The notes under the pieces: generated by a model
Seen by the model: only the letters and a program-made list of their open reading frames with translations
Database searches by the model: none
What the model was told of the DNA's origin: nothing
Part shown: one piece after another, positions 27,944-36,139 of the stretch
How positions within the stretch are numbered: position 1 is the stretch's first letter
Layout of the letters: each line of letters starts with the position of its first letter
Assembly: GCA_044226395.1 (NCBI GenBank)
Contig: JBGAHD010000005.1
Span: 529,357-593,356 of the forward strand
Direction: 5' to 3'
Source of the DNA: JBGAHD01 sp044226395
GTDB lineage: Bacteria > Pseudomonadota > Gammaproteobacteria > Xanthomonadales > Ahniellaceae
DNA: 64,000 bases
Made by a program: the position numbers and the translations under genes

Positions 27944-27973
27944 CGTCGCGCGAGCATCGACGCTCGCGCGACG
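27944..27973 (-). terminator. Hairpin after paralog B3
   Basis: The arms cgtcgcgcgagc and gctcgcgcgacg form a perfect 12-bp stem with a 6-nt loop, 9 nt past the B3 stop. No T-run follows. The remaining ~200 bp up to the B2 promoter shows only weak half-matches to the activator site. Confidence 0.55.
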
Positions 27974-27982
27974 CCCGTTCTC

Positions 27983-29200
27983 CTAGTCCTTGGCGCTGCG
28001 TTGAATCACTCGCCGCTCGCGATCATTGCGCGCGTCGCCCGCGCCCGCGCCGTTGACGGTCCAGGTGAAGTTGTAGTCGTCGCCGTCGGTGGTGACTTTG
28101 ATCAGACCGTTGTCGTCGGTCACGACGATGTTGTCATCGGTGTTGCGATGCACGTAGCCACCGCCGTTGCCACAGTGATAGCCGTGGTCATCCGAATCGT
28201 CGCCGAGATGGGGCAGGTAGCGATCGACGCTGGTGCAGCGCGGATGGTAGTGGCGCGTGCCGGCGCTGAAGATCACCATGGTGGCCTGGTTGGCGTCGAC
28301 CCAGGTTTGCGAATTGCTGCCGTAGGTATCGGCGCCGTGGTGCGCGCCGGTGATCACGTCGGTATCGCCCAGGTTGATTTGCAGGTCGCTGTTGATCAAA
28401 TCCTCGGTGGCCTGGGTCATGTCGCCGGTGAAGATGGTTTGAAAATTGTCGTAGGTTTCCGACACGACCAGGCTCGCGGAGTTGGCGCCGCCGGCCGCGT
28501 TGACGGCGAGCACGTAGGCTTCCACGTCCATGTCCCAGCCGCCTTGCCCGTCTTCGACCCAGCAGCTGAGTTCATCGTCGGGGGCCTGGCCGACGTAATG
28601 CCCAGGCCACGACCACACGGTGCCGTCGTCGGCTTCCACTTCGGCGAACCAGTTGCGCACGGCGAGCGGATACGCGCCACGTTGCTGCGCGATAACAACG
28701 TCATGCACGTAGATATTGGCGAAAACCGTGGGCAGATAGTTGTTGTGATCGCCGTCGGTGTGGCTGACGGCCACGACGACTTCGGTATCGTCACCGACGA
28801 GGTTGTCGATGTACTGCGTGACCTGTTGAACGTCCCAGTTCTGCGTGCCCGCGCCCAGCGAACCGCAATCGAAAACGATGATCTTGTCCTGCGAGGGGCA
28901 CTGGAGGATCTGACAATTGCCCGCGCCCACGGGCAAGGTGGTGATGGTCATGATGTCGTTGTTGGCCATCACGCCGTCTCGCATCACGCGCCGCGGCTTG
29001 CGCTCTTGCGGACGCGCAGGGCGCGCGGGTGGCGCGGCGATCGGTGCTGGAGTTGACTTGACTTTCTCCGTCGACGTGGCCGCGACGGGCGCGCTCGCCT
29101 GCGCCTCGGGGCGCGTGACGCGCGACGTGCACGCGGACAGCGCCGCGACCAAGGTGACCGCGGTCGACAGACCACGAAGACTGCGAATGTAGATCGACAT
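27983..29200 (-). CDS. Outer-membrane lipoprotein with ComEC-like MBL fold (paralog B3)
   Basis: 405 aa; GGGAGG precedes the ATG. Lipobox LSAC with Thr at +2 and a Pro/Ala/Arg-rich linker. The core motifs are TTLPVGAGNCQILQC, IVFDCGSLG, SHTDGDHNNYLP, TGDMTQATED and GAHHGADTYGSNS, with VTDDNGLIKV near the end. It is the first of the six paralogs in transcription order and lies next to the sigma-54 activator gene. All six genes point the same way, but promoters and hairpins suggest separate transcripts. Confidence 0.85.
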   Translation of the reverse strand: MSIYIRSLRGLSTAVTLVAALSACTSRVTRPEAQASAPVAATSTEKVKSTPAPIAAPPARPARPQERKPRRVMRDGVMANNDIMTITTLPVGAGNCQILQCPSQDKIIVFDCGSLGAGTQNWDVQQVTQYIDNLVGDDTEVVVAVSHTDGDHNNYLPTVFANIYVHDVVIAQQRGAYPLAVRNWFAEVEADDGTVWSWPGHYVGQAPDDELSCWVEDGQGGWDMDVEAYVLAVNAAGGANSASLVVSETYDNFQTIFTGDMTQATEDLINSDLQINLGDTDVITGAHHGADTYGSNSQTWVDANQATMVIFSAGTRHYHPRCTSVDRYLPHLGDDSDDHGYHCGNGGGYVHRNTDDNIVVTDDNGLIKVTTDGDDYNFTWTVNGAGAGDARNDRERRVIQRSAKD

Positions 29201-29248
29201 GACGCCTCCCCTCGCCGGCTCGGGATGAGTCGGCAGCGGGGCGGCACT

Positions 29249-29264
29249 AGCACTCGATGTGCCA
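29249..29264 (-). promoter_or_regulatory. Sigma-54-like promoter of paralog B3
   Basis: Minus-strand TGGCAC-ATCGA-GTGC-T, 48 nt before the ATG. Confidence 0.75.
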
Positions 29265-29323
29265 GGGGTTGGCGCGCGATGGCGCCTTCAAGTCAGAGGG
29301 ATTTGATGCCGATACGCGCGTCG

Positions 29324-29349
29324 CGACGTGTCGCGGCTGTCGGCGACAC
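29324..29349. promoter_or_regulatory. Putative activator sites upstream of B3
   Basis: CGACGTGTCG at 29324-29333 and the palindrome TGTCG-G-CGACA at 29339-29349, 60-85 nt upstream of the -24 element, with further CGACAC repeats beside them. This fills part of the 328-bp gap between B3 and the activator gene. Confidence 0.58.
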
Positions 29350-29528
29350 GCGCGACACGCGCGATCGAGGGGCTTCGCCTGGAACGGCGTGGAGGTGCTC
29401 GCTCGGCGCTTGGCGTGCGCGCGGGGTCGCTAACAGGCGCGCGAGCGCTCGCCATGCGGCGAGCTCGCGTTCAGGCGTTCACGGGCGCGACGCTCGATCG
29501 AGACCCGTTGCGCGCGCCCGGCGCCGCG

Positions 29529-31106
29529 CTAAAGCTCGCGCTCGATCGACCGAATGCGCCGCTTCAACGCCTCGAGTGGCGTGTGCAAGGTCGCCGCCCA
29601 GCGATCCGGATCGCCGGGATGGGCACGCATCGTCGCGCGGATTTCGTCGGTGGCGATCTCGTCGATGCGACGCACGCGTCGGCTGCGCGCCAGCAGCGCA
29701 TAGCACGAGGTGCGCGAGATGTTGAGGCGTTGCGCGGCATCGCGCACGCACCACGCGGTGGCGGCGAGCGCGTCGAACAAGGCGTCGTCGTCGATGGTGT
29801 TGGGGTCGCGATAGCGGCGCGCGGGGGACTCGGGTGCGCCATCGCGCGGCGACGCGTGATCTTCTCGCGGTGGCGCCGATGCTTCGCGCGCCCGCGCGGA
29901 AGAGGTGATCGGCGCCGCCTGCGTGAGCGTGTCGAGAATGTCGTCGAGCGGCGCGTTCGCGTCGTTCTGTCGCGCCAACGCCAGGCGGCGCACGACGTGC
30001 GCGAGTTGCCGCACATTGCCCGGCCAATCGAACCGCGCGAGGCGCGCGACATCGGCGGCTTCGAGCTCCACGCTCGGCGCGCCCTCGCCCACGGCCAGGG
30101 CGAGGAAGTGACGCGTGAGCACGCCCACGTCCTCGCGCCGCGCGCGCAAGGGCGGCAGGCGAATCACGAAAGCCTCGAGTCGACGCAGCAAGGGTTGATT
30201 GAAATGCCCGGCGGCGAGATCGCGATCGGTCGCGGCGATGAAACGCGCGTCGGCGCGCTCGACGCGATTGGCGCCGAGCGGCCGATACTCGCCGGTCTCG
30301 AGCGCGCGCAGCAGCATGGGCTGGATGGTCGCGGGCGTATCGCCGATTTCATCCATGAACAGCGTGCCGCCGAACGCTTCGGCCAGCAGGCCTCGGCGCG
30401 CGTGCTGCGCGCCGGTGTAGGCGCCCTTGAGCGCGCCGAACAATTCGGCGGCGGCGAGTTCGTCGCTCATCGCGGCCATGTTGATGCTCACCAACGGTCC
30501 GGCGTGACGCGCGCTGAGTTTATGCAGCGCTTGCGCCACGAGTTCCTTGCCCGAGCCGCTCTCGCCCAGCAGCAGCACCGACAAATCCGTGCGCGCGACT
30601 TGTCGAATCTGCGCGCGCACGGATTCGATCGCCGAGGACACGCCGATCAAGCCCAGATCGTGCCCCGCTGGGGGCAATGCGGCGATGCGACCGAGCATCA
30701 GCACCACGCGCTCGCCGAGCTGCAGCACCACGCCCTGGCTGATGCGCGCGGCGTCGAGGTGTGTTTCGTCGCGCGCGACCTCGCCATCGACCAGCACGCG
30801 CATGGCGCTGTCGGGCACGCGCAGATCGACGCCGCCATCGTCATGCGCGCGCAGCACCAGCGATTGCCGCGAGATCGCGCGGTGCGCCAGTGCTTGTCCC
30901 GGCGCGCGCGCGGCCATGGCGCGGAAGATCGGCGTGAAGCGATTGAGTTCCCAATCGGCGCCGTCGGGCGCGATCACGGCGGCTTGTTCGCCGATGCGCG
31001 CGCGCTCGGGGTGCCAGACGATGGTCAGGCCCACGCAGGTCTCGCCCAGGAGCTTGCGCCGCATCGAGGGCGCGGAGAGCGTGGCATCGGGGTCGGGGTG
31101 TCGCAT
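29529..31106 (-). CDS. Sigma-54-dependent activator with N-terminal FHA-like domain
   Basis: 525 aa from the ATG at 31106, preceded by GGGAGG. An FHA-like domain lies at ~75-138 (ISRQSLVLRAHDDGG..., VLQLGERVVLML), with a degenerate Ser/His region. The AAA+ sigma-54 domain has Walker A GESGSGKE (181-188), GAYTGA (228-233, Tyr variant of the GAFTGA loop that contacts sigma-54), Walker B FMDEIG (250-255) and DWPGNVRQL. A C-terminal helix-turn-helix region (AAQRLNISRTSCYALL) binds DNA. FHA domains bind phosphothreonine, so a Ser/Thr kinase may signal to it. It lies directly upstream of the lipoprotein array and is divergent from the tail-collar operon. Confidence 0.92.
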   Translation of the reverse strand: MRHPDPDATLSAPSMRRKLLGETCVGLTIVWHPERARIGEQAAVIAPDGADWELNRFTPIFRAMAARAPGQALAHRAISRQSLVLRAHDDGGVDLRVPDSAMRVLVDGEVARDETHLDAARISQGVVLQLGERVVLMLGRIAALPPAGHDLGLIGVSSAIESVRAQIRQVARTDLSVLLLGESGSGKELVAQALHKLSARHAGPLVSINMAAMSDELAAAELFGALKGAYTGAQHARRGLLAEAFGGTLFMDEIGDTPATIQPMLLRALETGEYRPLGANRVERADARFIAATDRDLAAGHFNQPLLRRLEAFVIRLPPLRARREDVGVLTRHFLALAVGEGAPSVELEAADVARLARFDWPGNVRQLAHVVRRLALARQNDANAPLDDILDTLTQAAPITSSARAREASAPPREDHASPRDGAPESPARRYRDPNTIDDDALFDALAATAWCVRDAAQRLNISRTSCYALLARSRRVRRIDEIATDEIRATMRAHPGDPDRWAATLHTPLEALKRRIRSIEREL

Positions 31107-31145
31107 GTGTCGCCTCCCTGGGCTTTCGCCCTGTCCTTGCGCCGC

Positions 31146-31164
31146 CGACGTGTCGGACGTGTCG
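31146..31164. promoter_or_regulatory. Double activator site in the divergent promoter region
   Basis: CGACGTGTCG (31146-31155) and an overlapping second copy, GGACGTGTCG (31155-31164). They lie 40-58 nt before the activator ATG and 74-92 nt upstream of the sigma-54-like element of the operon. Autoregulation is possible. Confidence 0.6.
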
Positions 31165-31237
31165 GCGAGTCTTCTAGTCCTGGTGTCGCCCTGGCGTGAA
31201 TCGCGAGAAACCGCGTCGCGGCGCGGCTTCTCGCGGT

Positions 31238-31253
31238 TGGCACGGCGCTTGAT
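31238..31253 (+). promoter_or_regulatory. Sigma-54-like promoter of the tail-collar operon
   Basis: TGGCAC-GGCGC-TTGA-T. The -24 half is perfect, but the -12 GC reads GA, so it is weaker than those of the paralogs. It lies 81 nt before the ATG. Confidence 0.5.
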
Positions 31254-31333
31254 AAGGCCCTCGCGCCGCACCGGGCACAGTCATCGCCCAATCGGCCTCA
31301 TTCGTCAACTGCCACCGCGCAAGGAGCAATGCC

Positions 31334-31942
31334 ATGTCCACCATTACGCTTCGCAACAACACGCAAGAAGTGGTCCGTCTCGCGATCTTCAAGACCCCCG
31401 TGCTCAACCCGACGCTGTCGACCATCGCCTGGCGCGTGGCCGAACCGCCGCCGGGTGGCACGCAGACCATCGTCATCCCGAACGATTTCTCGATCTTCGC
31501 GCAGTACTCCAACGATCCGACCAACCCCTCGAACCTGTGCTGCGAGACCGCGCACGTGCCGTTCGCCGAGACCACGGCGGCGTTCTCGATCAATGGCGCC
31601 ACCTCGCAGGACCGTCGCGCCTCGGGCGCGGTGATCACGCAGCAGTTCAACGGCCTGGTGCTCAACGAAGTGCGCGTGACCAACAACTACGGCATCGGCA
31701 CGCTGACCACCATCGCGAAGGATGGCGACGCCATCTACGAACCGCAGGTGATCTGGCCGGGCGGTCTGTTCCTGGAAGACGTGCGCGCTTCGTTCTACGT
31801 CGCCGTGGTCGCGCAGTTCACGACCAAGGGCCAGCGTCTGGTGCAGGAAGAGTTCTCGCAGACCCAGACCGAAGTGCTCGAAGGCGGCACGATCACGGTC
31901 ACCGGTTCGATGTGGAACGGCTACGCGCTCAGCGCCAGCTGA
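31334..31942 (+). CDS. Unknown protein, first gene of the tail-collar operon
   Basis: 202 aa; AAGGAG lies 6 nt before the ATG. There is no signal peptide or membrane segment. The protein is beta-rich (STITLRNNTQEVVRLAIFK..., TQTIVIPNDFSIFAQYS) with an unusual Cys-Cys pair (NLCCET). Good codon use and strong translation signals suggest a well-expressed structural protein. I recognise no family. It heads a four-gene operon (31.3-36.1 kb) under the divergent sigma-54-like promoter. Confidence 0.7.
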   Translation: MSTITLRNNTQEVVRLAIFKTPVLNPTLSTIAWRVAEPPPGGTQTIVIPNDFSIFAQYSNDPTNPSNLCCETAHVPFAETTAAFSINGATSQDRRASGAVITQQFNGLVLNEVRVTNNYGIGTLTTIAKDGDAIYEPQVIWPGGLFLEDVRASFYVAVVAQFTTKGQRLVQEEFSQTQTEVLEGGTITVTGSMWNGYALSAS

Positions 31943-32021
31943 GATCCGACCCGCGGCTGGGGTGGGCAATCGCGCACCCCAGTACCGCGGCCTTTTTTCC
32001 AGCGCGCGAAGGAGCGTGGCC

Positions 32022-32582
32022 ATGTCCAAGCAAATCAAGCAGAACAAATCGTCCGCGACCGACGAGCCTGAGCGCGCGGCGCGGCCCGTGACTGGCGAGG
32101 AGGCCGCGGCGACGGTCGCCAGCGACGCCGTCGTTGGCGACGATGCCGACGAAGTCGCGGCGGAAGCGCCACGCGTCGTCATCGCCGAGGAAGATCAGGC
32201 GCCGCGCGTCGAGGCGGAGTCGGTACCGGAAGCGCCCCGACATCAGGTCGAGCACTACTGGAAGCCGACGCTCGACGCCAGCGTCGAGATCGGCTGGGCC
32301 GATCTGGGCGGCGGCGAGTTCTTCGTGCAGCTGTATTTTTCCAACGCGCGCATGCTGACCATGCGCGCGCGCGCCGGCGCCGAGGGCGGCCAGCAGTTGC
32401 TGGTGTCGACCGTGATGAATCGCGACAACCGCGAGGTCGTGGTCGGCGTGCGCACGCCCGATTCGCCGCAGAACTTTCTGACCGGCACGTTCGAGCTGCG
32501 CGAAGTGAAAGGCCTGTGGCAGCTGTGGATCACGCGTCTGCGCTACCCCGGCGGCTTCGTGCCCGAGCATCAGTTCAACTGA
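32022..32582 (+). CDS. Unknown acidic/Ala-rich protein, tail-collar operon gene 2
   Basis: 186 aa; AAGGAG is 7 nt before the ATG. Residues 1-75 are low-complexity, acidic and Ala-rich and probably disordered. Residues ~78-186 form a compact Trp/Tyr-rich beta domain (HYWKPTLDASVEIGWADLG..., GLWQLWITRLRYPGG). No signal peptide. No family is recognised. It lies 79 bp after the first gene and 13 bp before the 968-aa gene, so it is almost certainly cotranscribed. Confidence 0.68.
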   Translation: MSKQIKQNKSSATDEPERAARPVTGEEAAATVASDAVVGDDADEVAAEAPRVVIAEEDQAPRVEAESVPEAPRHQVEHYWKPTLDASVEIGWADLGGGEFFVQLYFSNARMLTMRARAGAEGGQQLLVSTVMNRDNREVVVGVRTPDSPQNFLTGTFELREVKGLWQLWITRLRYPGGFVPEHQFN

Positions 32583-32595
32583 AGGACCACGCGTC

Positions 32596-35502
32596 ATGAG
32601 CGGCAAGGACTGCGCGGGCAAGCGCCAGTATCCGGACACCGAGATTCAGTGGGCGTGCCGGGAATCGTCGCGCAGTTGCACCGTGACCGTGACGTGGTTC
32701 GGCCAGAAGATCATGCAGGCGACGCTCGATGCCGAGCATCCCGTGCGGACCTTCTCGGCCAGTCTGGAAGATCAACCGGCCGTCACGATCTCGGGAGAGT
32801 TCGTGTACGGACCGGGCACGTGCATGCTCACGCTCAAGCATTTCACCTTGGGATCGAAAGAGTATCCCGAGGCGTTGTTATGTCCGAAGGATCCCCCGCC
32901 GCCGCCACCTCCCCCGCCACCGCCGCCGCCCGGTCCGGAACCGACCGAGGATGTCGACGTGGCCGTGGTCAGCGAGACCGGTTCGGACTTGTTTCCCTAT
33001 GTGTTTCTGCGCGACTGGCCCTCGATCAGCGCCGAGCAGCGACGCGACCGCTTCGTCGACTACGTCCCCAGCTGCGTCACCGACGATCCGCGTCTGTATT
33101 GCCGGCTGACCCTGATCGATCGCACGGCCAAGGATGCCCGTACCCTGATGATCGATGAAGGCGTCAGCTTCATCGAGGGCCAGTCGCCGTACCAGGGACA
33201 GTACGCACCGCGGGCGCGCGATCTCGATGGCCTCGTGGGGCGCCTGGCGCCAATCTCGGCCGCCTTCTCGCGCGACCGCGCGATGACCATCGAGGAATTC
33301 GTCGCGCGCTTGTGCGAAGCGCTGGGCGAAGGCTGGACCGAAGTCGTCGCGCAGGTGCGCGACCCCGAGTACGCCGCGCAACTCGATCGCGCGTGGCAAA
33401 ACTTGTTTGCCTTGAATCTGGTGTTGGGCTACGACCGCGTCGACACGCAGCAGATGGTGCGCACGGTGACCTTCGCGGTGCTGCTGCAACGCATGGTCGA
33501 CAGCTTGCCGCCCGTGGGCGCGAGCGTCGAGGACGGCGGCATGCAACCGCTGACGCCGTTGCCGCCCGCCGCCACGTGGACGCCGGTGCGCATCCACGAA
33601 GGCATTGACGCCACGGTGATCCTGCCCAAGACGATCTTTCCCTTGCCGCCGCTGGTGCACGACAAGGCGCCGCAGGACGAGCCCGAGACCGATCGTCGCA
33701 TCCTGCCCTACGCGGTCGGCATGCTGCAGCTCGCGCGTCGCGCGCTGATCGGCTACGAAGCCGGCGAAGTCGCGCAGATCGAGAACGTGATGGCCGGCGA
33801 ACGCAAGGTCAGCACGCAACGCGAGCGCGTGAGCGAATCCGAGCGCAGCGAACAAACGCACGCCCTGCTCGACGACGCGCGCGACGCGACCGGTGGCCGC
33901 GCCACCAGTTTCGATGAGCAGACGCAGCGCCTGCTGACTGAACGCTATCGCGTCGACTACGAAACCAATTACGGCCCGCCCAGCGAGGCCACGGCCAAGG
34001 GCTTCTGGAAAGTCACGCCCGAGACCGACGGCAAGCCCACCGCCGAGCGCGATGGTCTGCGCAGCGCGCTCGCGCGCGAGATCACCACGCAAGCCGCGCG
34101 TCGACTGAGCCAGGAAGTGTCGATGCTGCGCGTGCGGGAATTGAGCAGCGAGCGCGAATGGTCGCAGCGGCACAGCTTCGATCGGCGCGACGCGGAATCG
34201 CATCTGCGCGGCATCTATCGCTGGGTCAACGCGATCTACGAATGCTGGGTCACGACCCAGGGCGAGCGCTTCGTGCTCGAGCTCTTCGTGCCGCACCCGG
34301 CGCGCAATTTCATCGCCGCGCAGTTCGATCTCGCCGGCGTGAATCTGAGCGAACCACCCTCGCCCGCCACGCTAGGCGTGCACACCTTCGCCGACATCTC
34401 GCTCGATCCGACCTCACCGCAGTACTACGCCAAGCTCGCCGCGACGTATGAGTTCGATCACTTCGAACCGCCACCGCCGCCGACCCTGACCACGGGCGCG
34501 ACGTTCGAAAGCGGCTCGCCGCTGGGCATGCAAGTGCTCGCGCTCGCCGACGGCTATGCCGCGGCCGACGCGACCGTGGCGCTGAGTTCGAGCGCGACCG
34601 GTTTCAGCGCCAAGGGCACGATCGGCAGTCAGATCTTCAGTGTCACCGATGCCGACACGCAGCCGACGTCGGTGACGCTCGGTGGCCAGACACAATCGCT
34701 GCCGCTCGCGCTCACGGTGATCGCGCCCGCGCCCGCGCCGCCGGAATCCGACGCCACCACCACCACGCCGCCAAGCTTCGCCCTGGTGATCGAAGTCAAC
34801 GCGCGCTTGACCGCGCACGCGACTGATCGCTGGAAGGCCGCGTTCCATGCCGGCTGGATGGCCGCGTATCGACGGCTGCGCGAGCGCTATCTCGAAGCGT
34901 CCGGCATTCGTCATGGCGCCAATCGCGCGCCCAACACCTTGGCGTGGCGCACGGCCGTGCGCGAGGAACTCAAGCGCAGTGGCTTGCGCGAGCTGGTCGC
35001 GCTCGCGCGCAAGCTCACGGGCGAATACGGACGCGCGCATCGTTTCCTGCCGGCCTTGTTGGTGTTTTTCGAGCGTGCGCTGGAATGGAACGAAATGAGC
35101 TATTCCTTCCTAGTCGATCTCGATGCCGATGGTCGCCATCTCGCGCGCCGCGTCGGCGGCGAGGACGAAGCGCTGACCGCCTTCCTGCAAGCGGCCTACG
35201 CGCGCGTGTTGCTGCCGGTGGCACCCGGCTGCGAACGCACGCTCGCGTACTACCTGGCCAGCGGCATGATCTGGGATGGCGAAGACACGCTCGCGCCGAC
35301 CTTCGACGTGCCGCTGGCCAGCGATGCCAGCGTGACCACGACCTATGTCGATCTGGTCGATGACCTCAAGCGCATGGCCGCTTCGCCCGGCGCGCACGAG
35401 CCACCGATCGAACCGGTGCGCGACGCCTGGCGCGTGGTCGTGCCCACGACGATGACGATTCTTCAGGACGGACAGGAGCTGCCGCGTTTCAAGCGCGGCT
35501 GA
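32596..35502 (+). CDS. Large multidomain protein of unknown function, tail-collar operon gene 3
   Basis: 968 aa, no signal peptide. A ~95-residue N-terminal beta domain with four Cys is followed by a poly-proline hinge (13 Pro, ~99-111). A helical region (~190-320) and a segment with GYEAGEVAQIENVMAGE (~390-406) follow. From memory, that last motif recurs in large uncharacterised bacterial proteins. Next come a charged helical stretch, a beta region with a second Pro cluster (~617-630) and a helical C-terminus. The size and mosaic build suggest a scaffold or baseplate-like component, but this is inference. Confidence 0.7.
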   Translation: MSGKDCAGKRQYPDTEIQWACRESSRSCTVTVTWFGQKIMQATLDAEHPVRTFSASLEDQPAVTISGEFVYGPGTCMLTLKHFTLGSKEYPEALLCPKDPPPPPPPPPPPPPGPEPTEDVDVAVVSETGSDLFPYVFLRDWPSISAEQRRDRFVDYVPSCVTDDPRLYCRLTLIDRTAKDARTLMIDEGVSFIEGQSPYQGQYAPRARDLDGLVGRLAPISAAFSRDRAMTIEEFVARLCEALGEGWTEVVAQVRDPEYAAQLDRAWQNLFALNLVLGYDRVDTQQMVRTVTFAVLLQRMVDSLPPVGASVEDGGMQPLTPLPPAATWTPVRIHEGIDATVILPKTIFPLPPLVHDKAPQDEPETDRRILPYAVGMLQLARRALIGYEAGEVAQIENVMAGERKVSTQRERVSESERSEQTHALLDDARDATGGRATSFDEQTQRLLTERYRVDYETNYGPPSEATAKGFWKVTPETDGKPTAERDGLRSALAREITTQAARRLSQEVSMLRVRELSSEREWSQRHSFDRRDAESHLRGIYRWVNAIYECWVTTQGERFVLELFVPHPARNFIAAQFDLAGVNLSEPPSPATLGVHTFADISLDPTSPQYYAKLAATYEFDHFEPPPPPTLTTGATFESGSPLGMQVLALADGYAAADATVALSSSATGFSAKGTIGSQIFSVTDADTQPTSVTLGGQTQSLPLALTVIAPAPAPPESDATTTTPPSFALVIEVNARLTAHATDRWKAAFHAGWMAAYRRLRERYLEASGIRHGANRAPNTLAWRTAVREELKRSGLRELVALARKLTGEYGRAHRFLPALLVFFERALEWNEMSYSFLVDLDADGRHLARRVGGEDEALTAFLQAAYARVLLPVAPGCERTLAYYLASGMIWDGEDTLAPTFDVPLASDASVTTTYVDLVDDLKRMAASPGAHEPPIEPVRDAWRVVVPTTMTILQDGQELPRFKRG

Positions 35503-35508
35503 TCATCG

Positions 35509-36132
35509 ATGAACGTATGGCCCAGCCCGATCGCGCATCCGCATCACCTGCGCGACGCCGTGCCCGTCGGCACGGTGTGCATGTATGCCGGTCAGGTACA
35601 GAACGTCTCGCATGACAAGAATCCCGCATGGAATGCCTGTCAGAGCGAAAGCACCGACACGCCCGCCGTCGCTGGCGCCGACGCGGACGCGGCTTCGGTG
35701 ACCGTGCTCGAAGCACTCGGATGGATGGTCTGCGACGGTCGCAGTCTGGAAGTGGCGAAGTATCCACGGCTCGCGGCGGTCATCAGCCCCTTGTACGGCT
35801 CGAAGGGTTCGGGCGAGTTCAACCTGCCCGACTATCGCGGCATCTTTCTGCGCGGCGTCGACGATGGCGCCGGTGCCGATCCGGACGTGTCGAGCCGACG
35901 CAAGCCCGATGGCTCGGGCACGGCGTCGGGCGTGGGTTCGATCCAGTGCGATGCGTTTCAGCTGCATCAGCACACGTACGACGGCGCGAAAGGCGGGGCC
36001 ACCGTGCAGGACGGCAGCCCCGCGGCCATGTTCAACCCGAATCAGACCACGGTCGAACCCGTGAGCGGCCGCCACAGCTCGGAGACACGGCCGCGCAACG
36101 CGGCGATCTATTTCATCATTCGCGTGTTTTGA
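35509..36132 (+). CDS. Phage tail-collar domain protein
   Basis: 207 aa. The core GWMVCDGRSLEVAKYPRLA, LYGSKGSGEFNLPDYRG and IFLRGVDDG matches the Tail_Collar family (PF07484). The C-terminal RPRNAAIYFIIRVF is the usual ending of tail-fibre and microcystin-dependent proteins. These proteins form trimeric fibre tips that bind receptors. It starts 6 nt after gene 3, so it is translationally linked. There are no capsid, terminase or sheath genes in the window, so this is not a recognisable prophage. Confidence 0.85.
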   Translation: MNVWPSPIAHPHHLRDAVPVGTVCMYAGQVQNVSHDKNPAWNACQSESTDTPAVAGADADAASVTVLEALGWMVCDGRSLEVAKYPRLAAVISPLYGSKGSGEFNLPDYRGIFLRGVDDGAGADPDVSSRRKPDGSGTASGVGSIQCDAFQLHQHTYDGAKGGATVQDGSPAAMFNPNQTTVEPVSGRHSSETRPRNAAIYFIIRVF

Positions 36133-36139
36133 GGACCGC

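Larger units (their letters stand above)
20786..29200 (-). repeat. Tandem array of six paralogous lipoprotein genes
   Basis: Six head-to-tail genes encode the same lipoprotein/MBL architecture in two subtypes, ordered by transcription B3-B2-A3-A2-B1-A1. The ~50-nt promoter-leader segments are also repeated: A leaders share a CGCGACGCG-type core, and B leaders share CCGACTCATCCCGAGTCGATGC or close variants. Whole units including promoters were therefore duplicated, then diverged. Confidence 0.8.

Noticed and set aside
35509..36132. Prophage remnant, because of the tail-collar gene
   Set aside because: No integrase, terminase, portal, capsid, sheath or lysis gene within the window, and the operon has its own regulatory region; a domesticated or non-phage use fits better.
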